Shown here piece by piece: positions 1 to 5,747 of a stretch of 6,081 bases of DNA (position 1 is its first letter; each line of letters begins with the position of its first letter). Location of the stretch: assembly GCA_002336465.1 (NCBI GenBank), contig DDEP01000128.1, forward strand, positions 1-6,081. Direction: 5' to 3'. This DNA is from Pedobacter sp. UBA1951. Its GTDB lineage: Bacteria; Bacteroidota; Bacteroidia; Sphingobacteriales; Sphingobacteriaceae. The translations under genes and the position numbers were made by a program. The notes beneath the pieces were generated by a model that was given only the letters and a program-made list of their open reading frames with translations, ran no database searches and was not told where the DNA came from.

Positions 1-1
1 A

Positions 2-802
2 TGCGATATGTTGAATGTAGAAGAAGCGAAACAAATATTTCAATGGTTCAATCATTTTAGAAAGGTTGATGGTATTCAAACTGAAGATGAAGTCTTTCAA
101 ACTTTTGAACTTTGGCAAAATCCTGAATATAGATTAAAAATAAAAGAATATTTTTCGAGATTAAATTTATCAATAGTAGACTTAGAAATAACTACTCAAA
201 AATTTGATAGTAATGAATTGAATAAGCAAATTCCAGATAATCTTCGAAATGCAATCATTAAAGACTTGAACGGGAAAGAAGGGTTTTCAGTTTGGTCGAC
301 ACATAAAATGTATGATGCAAATGGAAGTAAGACAAAAGAAACAGTTAACTGGAAATTAGAAGAAAGAGAATCCGCAGGTACAAAAAAGGCTTTCCATATC
401 AGCGGCCCAATTATTTGGGCACTAGTGAACGGTGGCACATTAATAATTGATGAAATAGAAGCTAAAATGCATTCTATAATGACCTTGCAAACAATCAATC
501 TTTTTCTTAATAAAAAAACAAACCCAAATAAAGCGCAACTAATTTTTGCTACCCATGGCACAAACTTGCTATCTTATTGTGATTTAAGAAGAGATCAAAT
601 TTATTTTTCTAGTCAAAATGAATGGGAGTCGACAGAAGTGTACTCTCTATCAGATTTTGTATATATTGATAATAAGAAAAGCCTAAAACCAGAGAAAGAG
701 AGACCAGATACAGATAAGGAAAAAAGATATTTTGAAGGAAGATATGGTGCAGTCCCAGACTTAAAGGATTTATTATCATTAGAAATTGGAACTAATGGCT
801 AG
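2..802 (+). CDS. AbiLi/RloA-like AAA_21 ATPase, C-terminal part (5' end outside window)
   Basis: ATPase component of an AbiL/RloAB-like abortive-infection module. The frame is already open at base 2 with no stop upstream, so the gene starts before the window. The ATG at 8 is probably internal, because the Walker A motif and N-terminal lobe expected of this family are missing. Counting from that ATG, the visible motifs are an ABC-like signature ESAGTKK (121-127), Walker B LIIDEIE (145-151, with D148 and E149), a switch histidine in FATHGTN (180-186), RRDQIYF (194-200) and a C-terminal GRYGAVP (244-250). This order is typical of AAA_21/OLD-like ATPases paired with RloB. The rloB-like gene overlaps its stop by 8 nt (ATGGCTAG), which implies translational coupling. 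In known systems the ATPase is thought to control a toxic partner, and here that partner is interrupted. The family call is strong. The substrate and mode of action are not visible. Confidence 0.85.
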   Translation, partial: CDMLNVEEAKQIFQWFNHFRKVDGIQTEDEVFQTFELWQNPEYRLKIKEYFSRLNLSIVDLEITTQKFDSNELNKQIPDNLRNAIIKDLNGKEGFSVWSTHKMYDANGSKTKETVNWKLEERESAGTKKAFHISGPIIWALVNGGTLIIDEIEAKMHSIMTLQTINLFLNKKTNPNKAQLIFATHGTNLLSYCDLRRDQIYFSSQNEWESTEVYSLSDFVYIDNKKSLKPEKERPDTDKEKRYFEGRYGAVPDLKDLLSLEIGTNG

Positions 803-1408
803 GAAAGGGAAGCTTGCAAAAAAAGCGTCAAATGAATCAGTTAAGCGGCCTCTTAGAATAAAAAAATACGAATATGTATTCTTTATAGTTTGCGAAGACG
901 AAAAAACAGAACCTTATTATTTTGATCACTTTGTAAATCTACTTCCAGAGGAAACGCTCTATTTAAAACCAATAGGTACTGGCCTAGATCCAAAGGGCGT
1001 AGTTGAAAGGGCAATAATTGAAAGGGATAAATTTGTAAAAGATGAAAAAAGAGAAGTCGATTTTCTTTGGGTCGTTTTTGATAAGGACGATGCAGATATT
1101 AACGAATCGAGAATAAGACGGTTTAATGAAGCACTTCAAATCGCTGAAGCACAGAATTTTAACACGGCTTATAGTAATGAGGTATTTGAACTTTGGCTAT
1201 TATTACACTTGGTAGATGTCGCATCTACTCCTCCAATACCTAGACAACAGATTTATATATTACTTGAGCAAACAATAAGGCAATTTGCGAACCATGAGCA
1301 GTTTGTATATAATCATGGTAGCCCTGACATTCTGGAGGTGATTTTCGTTATTGGAAGCGAAATTGATGCAACTAACAGGGCTGAGGCTTTATTGAGTGCA
1401 CATGTTAA
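795..1408 (+). pseudogene. rloB/abiLii-like gene, 5' portion, interrupted by an IS256-family element
   Basis: First 204 codons of an RloB-family protein (AbiLii-like, TOPRIM-like fold), second gene of the AbiL/RloAB-like module. The ATG at 795 overlaps the ATPase stop and is preferred over the in-frame TTG at 786. Family motifs are in order: VCEDEKTEPYYF (32-43, acidic residue E34), WVVFDKDDAD (92-101, D96) and SNEVFELWLLLHL (127-139). The C-terminal motif is missing here and lies beyond the insertion, at 2733-2826. The insertion falls after codon 204. The frame then runs into the IS end and stops at 1574, which would give a 259-aa chimera whose last 55 or so residues are IS-encoded. The gene is probably non-functional, although the main conserved core survives, so residual activity cannot be excluded. 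Joining 795-1408 to 2733-2826 restores 235 aa. Confidence 0.9.
1401..1408. repeat. Target-site duplication, left copy
   Basis: The 8-bp sequence CATGTTAA lies directly outside the left inverted repeat and is repeated exactly at 2725-2732 outside the right one. Duplications of 8 to 9 bp are normal for IS256-family transposition. The match cannot be extended by a base on either side, which fixes the element's ends at 1409 and 2724. Confidence 0.93.
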
Positions 1409-1432
1409 GGGAGTGCTCGCTGAACTGTGTCA
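1409..1432 (+). repeat. IS256-family element, left terminal inverted repeat
   Basis: Starts GGGAGTGCTCGCTGAACTGT and continues to 1432. It matches the reverse complement of 2701-2724 at 21 of 24 positions, with mismatches at positions 2, 5 and 14. The shared core TGCTCGCT.AACTGTGTCA is the likely transposase-binding portion. Confidence 0.9.
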
Positions 1433-1439
1433 GCAGGTT

Positions 1440-2660
1440 TTATTCGAAGCGATGGGATTTAATCCGCTCTTCAAAGATAATACTGAACTGATTGATGATC
1501 TCTTTCCAATTGTAAGTCGTCGTTTCCCATTTGATTTGCAGGTTCTGAATCGTCAGATAAACCAACTTTTGTAAAGCTACATCCGACGAAAAGGCACCTT
1601 TCGTTTTCGTCACTTTGCGTAACTGGCGGTGATAACCTTCCACTGTATTGGTGGTGTACATCACTTTGCGAATAGCGGCCGGATAGTCGAAAAACGGCGA
1701 TAACAGCTCCCATTTCTCTACCCAAGGCTGGACCGCTTTGGGATATGCCGATCCCCATTTTTCCTGCACTATCAATAAATTTTCCAAGCCTTGCTCTCGG
1801 TTAAGAGCCTGATAAACGGTCTTCAAGTCATTAGCCAAGTCTTTTAATAACTTGTCGGGCACGAACCGAAAACTGTTGCGGAGTTGATGAACAATACAGA
1901 GCTGCACCGTTGTGGCCGGAAAAACACTGGCAATGGCCGTATCAAAACCTTTCAGGCCATCGACACAGGTAATGAGCAAGTCTTCAACGCCCCTTTGTTT
2001 AAGATCTGTCAGGACCGTCAGCCAGAACTTAGCTGACTCACTTTCAGCCGTGTAGATACCCAATACTTGCTTTTTGCCTGACAGGCTTAGCCCGATCACA
2101 CTGTAGAGTACACGCGTGACTACTTTGCCATCATGGCGTACTTTGTAATAAATACCGTCTAGCCACACTAGTGTATATAGACTCTCCAGTGGCCGGTTTT
2201 GCCATTCCCGCATGGCTGGAATTACTTTATCCGTAATGGCGGTTAACTCGCTATCAGAGAGGGAATAGCCATACATCTCCGACAGATGCTGACTAATATC
2301 GGCATAGCTATTGCCTACGCTATAGAGCGAAAGCACCTTCTGTTCGAGTTGGGGTGTCAGTACAACCTGTCGTTTGGGAACGATCTGGGGTTGATAGCTG
2401 CCGGTTCGGTCACGGGGAGTTTGCAACTCTAAGGGACCAGCACTGCTTTTAACCTGCTTAGTAGTTTTGCCATTTCGACGGTTCTGCTCAGGAAGTCGGG
2501 TTTGTGCTAAATGGCCATCCATTTCCCCTTCCAAAGCGGACTCTAAAAAGTGTTTGAGCAAAGGGGCAAACAGGCCGTTTTCGCCCGTTAGGGGTTTACC
2601 TTCGTAAAGGCCTTTGATAGCGGCCTGTTTGAAGGCCTCGAAATCGAACTCGTTAGTCAT
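1440..2660 (-). CDS. IS256-family (mutator-type) transposase
   Basis: DDE transposase of 406 aa, the usual full length for the IS256 family, which moves the element by a copy-out circular intermediate. The N-terminal part (residues 1-160) carries the family's FLESALEGEMDGHL segment (38-51) and DNA-binding helices. The catalytic domain shows D168 (WLDGIYYKVR), D234 (TCVDGLKGF), the C255-x2-H258 motif (LCIVHQLRNSFR) and E341 (TNTVEGYHRQLRKVTKTKG). The ATG at 2660 gives the normal family N-terminus. No clear Shine-Dalgarno sequence precedes it. No frameshift or premature stop is seen, so the enzyme is probably active. It is transcribed in the same direction as the CBASS operon just to its right and antisense to the interrupted rloB-like gene. 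Confidence 0.95.
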   Translation of the reverse strand: MTNEFDFEAFKQAAIKGLYEGKPLTGENGLFAPLLKHFLESALEGEMDGHLAQTRLPEQNRRNGKTTKQVKSSAGPLELQTPRDRTGSYQPQIVPKRQVVLTPQLEQKVLSLYSVGNSYADISQHLSEMYGYSLSDSELTAITDKVIPAMREWQNRPLESLYTLVWLDGIYYKVRHDGKVVTRVLYSVIGLSLSGKKQVLGIYTAESESAKFWLTVLTDLKQRGVEDLLITCVDGLKGFDTAIASVFPATTVQLCIVHQLRNSFRFVPDKLLKDLANDLKTVYQALNREQGLENLLIVQEKWGSAYPKAVQPWVEKWELLSPFFDYPAAIRKVMYTTNTVEGYHRQLRKVTKTKGAFSSDVALQKLVYLTIQNLQIKWETTTYNWKEIINQFSIIFEERIKSHRFE

Positions 2661-2700
2661 GATAGTGAAAATAAGAGTTTTTTATCCCTTTATTCACCTG
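2661..2700 (-). other. Transposase leader between right inverted repeat and start codon
   Basis: AT-rich 40-bp leader on the - strand, which must hold the transposase translation signals and possibly its promoter. I see no clear Shine-Dalgarno sequence and no full TAnnTTTG -7 box of the Bacteroidota type. Expression may depend on readthrough from the CBASS operon or on a junction promoter in a circular intermediate, but this is inference. Confidence 0.4.
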
Positions 2701-2724
2701 TGACACAGTTTAGCGAGCAGTCTC
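2701..2724 (-). repeat. IS256-family element, right terminal inverted repeat
   Basis: Read on the - strand it begins GAGACTGCTCGCTAAACTGT and continues to 2701. It pairs with 1409-1432 at 21 of 24 positions. The GAGACTG start resembles known IS256-family ends, and the sequence directly abuts the CATGTTAA duplication at 2725. Confidence 0.9.
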
Positions 2725-2732
2725 CATGTTAA
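2725..2732. repeat. Target-site duplication, right copy
   Basis: Exact copy of CATGTTAA at 1401-1408, on the outer side of the right inverted repeat. Its reading phase continues the rloB frame when one copy is removed. Confidence 0.93.
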
Positions 2733-2826
2733 TGTTCCTGTAATTAATGCTAACCCAAGTACTAAAGTACATTTATTAGTTAAAGACCTCAGAAGTTGGA
2801 TTAATTATTATAATTATGAACCCTGA
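2733..2826 (+). pseudogene. rloB/abiLii-like gene, severed 3' portion
   Basis: Orphan C-terminal coding segment of the interrupted rloB-like gene, with no start codon of its own. In the phase set by the target duplication it reads NVPVINANPSTKVHLLVKDL and then an aromatic tail ending YNYEP, with the stop at 2824-2826. NPST followed by a hydrophobic LV..L helix is the characteristic C-terminal signature of RloB-family proteins. That identifies the piece even though it is only about 31 codons long. Its last 13 bp overlap the end of the convergent E2-like gene (stop at 2814). Confidence 0.88.
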
Positions 2827-3476
2827 GCGATTATATATTTTTGAATAAGCTTTACATAAAGGAGTATTTCACCTGTGTCAAATAATTGAAATTCTCTATA
2901 AAGCGTTCTATGGCATTTCCAATATTTTGAAGTCCCACCACAGAAACATTTATCTGTATTTTTTGGCTCTTTTTTCTTTGCAATGAAATGAAGCATTTTG
3001 ACGATGAAATCTAGATCTGTAGTATTGAACTTCTCCTGAAAGAATTCAATATGACCTTTATTTCCATGAGATCTTTCTTTTAAAAAATAACCAAAAAGCT
3101 CGCGGTGTTTTTGATTGTAGAAATAAGGGATTACTTCTTGCTCAATAAACCAAACTAGTGTTATACCTTTTTTGCAAGTTAAGGTCTCTTGAGGGATTGA
3201 CATTAAGCAACAGTGGCCGTCAGGAAAAACATGCCAATCAACATTGATAGGGATACGCCCTCCCCTTTCAAATACCTTGGGAAAACTTAAGGGGTAATTA
3301 TCCGTTGGTACTATCTTGATTAAATAGCTATCAAGCAACTCATTTTCAGGATCAGTTAATAGAATCTCTCCGTAAATGAATGGATGACCATTTTCCTCCT
3401 CAGCATAGGCTAAAGTGGGAAAATGGTCATTTATATATTTTGCCTCTTTCTTGAATAAACCAATCCCATTAATCAT
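2814..3476 (-). CDS. CBASS E2-like protein with C-terminal SEC-C-type zinc motif
   Basis: Third gene of the CBASS operon, 220 aa from the ATG at 3476. That start overlaps the CD-NTase stop by 8 nt (ATGATTAA). A GTG at 3503 would add nine residues but needs a 35-nt overlap. Residues 1-130 resemble prokaryotic E2 (ubiquitin-conjugating-like) proteins: a strand-rich segment FIYGEILL (33-40), the YPLSFPKVFE loop (61-70), H82 in DWHVFPDG, and the cysteine pair C89/C90 in HCCLMS as candidate active site. WFIEQEVIPYFYNQ (109-122) is a further typical segment. The C-terminus carries C177-x-C179-x8-C188-H189, close to the SEC-C zinc-binding motif. In E2-only (type II short) CBASS such proteins are thought to modify or prime the CD-NTase. 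No E1 or JAB gene is seen. The E2 call rests on motifs and context. The catalytic cysteine is not certain. Confidence 0.78.
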   Translation of the reverse strand: MINGIGLFKKEAKYINDHFPTLAYAEEENGHPFIYGEILLTDPENELLDSYLIKIVPTDNYPLSFPKVFERGGRIPINVDWHVFPDGHCCLMSIPQETLTCKKGITLVWFIEQEVIPYFYNQKHRELFGYFLKERSHGNKGHIEFFQEKFNTTDLDFIVKMLHFIAKKKEPKNTDKCFCGGTSKYWKCHRTLYREFQLFDTGEILLYVKLIQKYIIAQGS

Positions 3477-4416
3477 TACACCATGGATTAGATCTGGCAG
3501 CACCAGTTACAATAGTTGTTTTTAAAGCAGACTCTTGTTTTTTATCGGCTCCATCGGGAAACCGATCTCCTAGGTGTTTTTGCCAAAGTTTACTTGCTTT
3601 AAATTGATTCTCTTCTCGAAGTGCTTTGTTGGCATCATCTAAGAATTCTTTTAAAGCTGTCTTAAAGTTATCCTCTCTGGTTTGGTCATAATCCTCAAAA
3701 AGGTCATCGCCTGGTTTAACAGGAACAATACATTTAAATTCTGAATCTAAAGTTTTTTTTATCTCACTAAGAATATCTCTCAGTGTGATGTCATCGCGAT
3801 CGTTGAGGACAATTTTATCTAATGTATTTGATGCTAAAATTGTCATTGTTAGACCGCTGGGCATTTTATGTCTCTTAAAATCGCACCAAGCTTTCAAATA
3901 CATTACTGCATTAACTATTCTGGTATCCTGTTTTTTCTTTTTTATGAACCAAGAAATCATGCCTTTGGGATCATCATCGCGCCAGTCTTCACCTTTGATT
4001 GCTATTTGATACTCATCAGTATCTACATCTTTATAATAGACTGGATGGTCAATCTCATAATCACCGGCAAAAATCGTCCTGATACATTTTTTTCGATGTT
4101 GTGCAGGCTTGCTTGTATATCCGTCGACCGCCTGACGTACCCAGTCTTGAAGAGTTTCCGGTTCATGGGTCGGGGTTTGAAAGAAATAAACACCGTCATC
4201 TAAATCACAAATGTCATCTTTTGTCTTGATGACTGACTTCATCTTTGTAGAGCCCTGCACATAAAAACAAGGCTTATAATCGGGTTGATTTTTTTTAAAC
4301 CAGTCACGGATTCTATCCCGAAGTTTATCTCGCGACGTCTTCATTTTCTTTTCCTTTTCGCTATCAATCGAAATCTTAGCGAGATAGGATCGAAATAAAT
4401 TTTGACAGTCTGCCAT
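3469..4416 (-). CDS. CBASS CD-NTase (cGAS/DncV-like cyclic nucleotide synthase)
   Basis: Synthase of the CBASS operon, 315 aa, a usual length for CD-NTases. It is expected to sense infection and make a cyclic di- or oligonucleotide that activates the neighbouring TIR-STING protein. The nucleotidyltransferase core is clear: G55-S56 in VQGSTKMKSVIK (53-64), metal-binding D71 and D73 in CDLDDGVYF (70-78), and a third acidic residue D123 in YEIDHPVYY (120-128). A helical segment VMYLKAWCDF (171-180) followed by MPSGLTMTILA (185-195) matches the family's C-terminal lobe. The DLDDGVYF signature recalls DncV (DIDDGTYM), but the clade and product cannot be set from sequence reading. The product ends in -NPWCND with no terminal glycine. 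It starts 21 nt after the effector stop and overlaps the E2-like gene by 8 nt. Confidence 0.92.
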   Translation of the reverse strand: MADCQNLFRSYLAKISIDSEKEKKMKTSRDKLRDRIRDWFKKNQPDYKPCFYVQGSTKMKSVIKTKDDICDLDDGVYFFQTPTHEPETLQDWVRQAVDGYTSKPAQHRKKCIRTIFAGDYEIDHPVYYKDVDTDEYQIAIKGEDWRDDDPKGMISWFIKKKKQDTRIVNAVMYLKAWCDFKRHKMPSGLTMTILASNTLDKIVLNDRDDITLRDILSEIKKTLDSEFKCIVPVKPGDDLFEDYDQTREDNFKTALKEFLDDANKALREENQFKASKLWQKHLGDRFPDGADKKQESALKTTIVTGAARSNPWCND

Positions 4417-4437
4417 TATATTAGTAGTTAAAGTGGG

Positions 4438-5424
4438 TTAATTTAAAGTGTCAAACTTAATTAATTCATTTTCAATATTATCAGGAACGAGTATCCTAAT
4501 TGTTTTTTCGAAATTGGAAATTTCACGCCGTTGAATTCGATCAAGATTATTGTCACGGACTAAAAAATCTTGACTAAATATTTTATTAACTGTTTCTAAA
4601 GATGACAATAAAGTAGTGGGTATGTCAAAAAAATTAACATTATCCTCATCAATATCTCCTTCTATATAAAATGGAAAAGGTCGAAATGAAGTATTTACTG
4701 TTATTTGTTTTAACGTACTGGTTCTTCTTTTTAAAATAGCTGGCTGGAGATCAGATAGTTTTTGTGGCAATAAAATAGTGATAGATGGAAATCTATTTTT
4801 TACTTGTACAATTTGTTTATTTATAATATCGCCTTTTGAGTTTTTCTCGAGAACTTCAAATTCATCAATATGTGTAAAAGCATCAGAGACCTTTTCAAGG
4901 AAATTTTTGTAATATCCGATAGCTAACGATGTTGATGGGAGCAGAGAAAACCGATAGAGCTTTTCAGCAACTTCCATTTCTCTTCTAATAGTGTTACAGC
5001 TATTGCCGACAGCAGCAACTAAATTGTCTCTCCCTCTATATGTTGTGTTTGTTAGTCCCTTAAAATCAGTAAGAATTTTTACAGATTCTTCGGCAATATA
5101 AAATGTACGGTTTACACCAATTGCTCCTAAAAAAAGACCTAATTCAAACAAAACATTATCTCTGGGAATTATTTCGTTATTACCCCTAATTAATGCCTCG
5201 TCATCAGGAGTCAAAATGATTATCGCGAAATCATAAAACGAGGCTCTATTTATTAAATTTTCAAGATTACTCTTATTTAAAGCAAAAAGATTTTCATCCC
5301 AAATATCAACATCGGCTTCTTTATCAAAATTAGATTTAACAGCTCTGGCAACTTCAAGACCTTCACTGCTACTACCTATAAATATGCTAGGCCGATTATT
5401 TGAGGCAACATTTAAAATAGCCAT
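4438..5424 (-). CDS. CBASS effector: TIR-like NADase fused to prokaryotic STING domain (Cap12-type)
   Basis: First gene of the CBASS operon, 328 aa. The N-terminal part (residues 11-140) is the TIR-like nucleotide-binding domain seen in CBASS and Pycsar effectors. It includes SIFIGSSSEGLEVARAV (13-29), W42 in DIWDE, and RDNVLFELGLFLGAIG (88-103) with E94 as the likely catalytic glutamate for NAD+ cleavage. The C-terminal part (about 160-315) looks like bacterial STING: LPSTSLAIGYYKNFLEKV (162-179), NTSFRPFPFY (244-253) as a possible lid strand with arginine, and FFDIPTTLL (265-273). No transmembrane helix is evident, as expected for TIR-STING. In studied TIR-STING proteins, c-di-GMP binding causes filament formation and lethal NAD+ loss. 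The ligand here is not provable from sequence. The ATG at 5424 gives a short natural lead into the TIR domain. Confidence 0.9.
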   Translation of the reverse strand: MAILNVASNNRPSIFIGSSSEGLEVARAVKSNFDKEADVDIWDENLFALNKSNLENLINRASFYDFAIIILTPDDEALIRGNNEIIPRDNVLFELGLFLGAIGVNRTFYIAEESVKILTDFKGLTNTTYRGRDNLVAAVGNSCNTIRREMEVAEKLYRFSLLPSTSLAIGYYKNFLEKVSDAFTHIDEFEVLEKNSKGDIINKQIVQVKNRFPSITILLPQKLSDLQPAILKRRTSTLKQITVNTSFRPFPFYIEGDIDEDNVNFFDIPTTLLSSLETVNKIFSQDFLVRDNNLDRIQRREISNFEKTIRILVPDNIENELIKFDTLN

Positions 5425-5689
5425 ATTAGATAATTTTTAGATTGTCTGAATCATGCACTTTTACGCTTAGTATATATTGAGCCATGACCTATTTGTAGCT
5501 TGATGTAACTAATACAGGCGAGGTTATAATATATACAAAAAATAGAATATAGGATACAAAAGCTACGAAATTTGAATATCAACCAAACCTTATTTGTATA
5601 TTCTTTTGGAATTAATGACCGAGTAAAGTCCAGCTCTGATTACGCATTTTCAATTTTATTCATAACTTGGTGACCTATACCACCCATTC
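5425..5689. other. Divergent intergenic region between CBASS operon and sigma-like ORF
   Basis: AT-rich stretch with no convincing gene, expected to hold the CBASS operon promoter on the - strand and the promoter of the rightward ORF. On the - strand a weak candidate is TTG (5586-5584), an 18-bp spacer, then TAGCTTTTG (5565-5557). This resembles the Bacteroidota pattern TTG-N17-23-TAnnTTTG but has one extra base in the -7 element and would leave a long leader of about 130 nt. No good match was found on the + strand, and no helix-turn-helix regulator gene or obvious operator is present. Confidence 0.4.
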
Positions 5690-5730
5690 TACCACGAAGC
5701 GTGACATTAAGGATGTCACGCTTCGTGGTA
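5690..5730. repeat. Perfect 18-bp inverted repeat with 5-nt loop (hairpin)
   Basis: Left arm TACCACGAAGCGTGACAT (5690-5707), loop TAAGG (5708-5712), right arm ATGTCACGCTTCGTGGTA (5713-5730). Pairing is complete over 18 bp. No T-run follows on the + strand (TATTAAATAG) and none follows the stem on the - strand, so it does not look like an ordinary intrinsic terminator. It is more GC-rich than its surroundings. A REP-like intergenic repeat, a protein-binding palindrome or an mRNA leader hairpin would each fit. It lies just before, or at the very start of, the sigma-like ORF. Confidence 0.85.
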
Positions 5731-5747
5731 TATTAAATAGAAAAGCA

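Larger units (their letters stand above)
1409..2724 (-). mobile_element. Complete IS256-family insertion sequence, 1316 bp
   Basis: The element is bounded by 24-bp imperfect inverted repeats and flanked by a perfect 8-bp duplication. It carries one intact transposase gene on the - strand and is noticeably more GC-rich than its AT-rich neighbours. The stop codon of the transposase lies 8 bp inside the left repeat, and a leader of about 40 bp separates the right repeat from its start codon. It lies inside a rloB-like gene. The intact transposase, good terminal repeats and undecayed duplication all suggest a recent insertion. No passenger gene is present. Confidence 0.95.

Noticed and set aside
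196..561. 121-aa ORF on the - strand
   Set aside because: It lies wholly antisense to the ATPase gene, whose motifs are unambiguous, and shows no recognisable domain.
1409..1574. Continuation of the rloB reading frame into the IS
   Set aside because: These codons are the IS end and the antisense of the transposase C-terminus. They are not part of the RloB family sequence, as the restored tail at 2733-2826 shows.
1471..1758. 95-aa ORF on the - strand
   Set aside because: Alternate-frame shadow inside the transposase gene.
3477..3503. GTG start at 3503 for the E2-like protein
   Set aside because: It would need a 35-nt overlap with the CD-NTase. The ATG at 3476 gives the usual short ATGATTAA coupling and a natural N-terminus.
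3785..4203. Two + strand ORFs of 74 and 111 aa
   Set aside because: Both are antisense to the CD-NTase catalytic region and look like low-complexity hydrophobic shadows.
5557..5586. Firm CBASS promoter call on the - strand
   Set aside because: The -7 element has one base too many between TA and TTTG and the leader would be long, so it is mentioned only as a weak candidate in the intergenic entry.
5690..5740. Intrinsic terminator
   Set aside because: The stem is perfect but neither side is followed by a T-rich tract in the direction of transcription, and no gene ends just before it.
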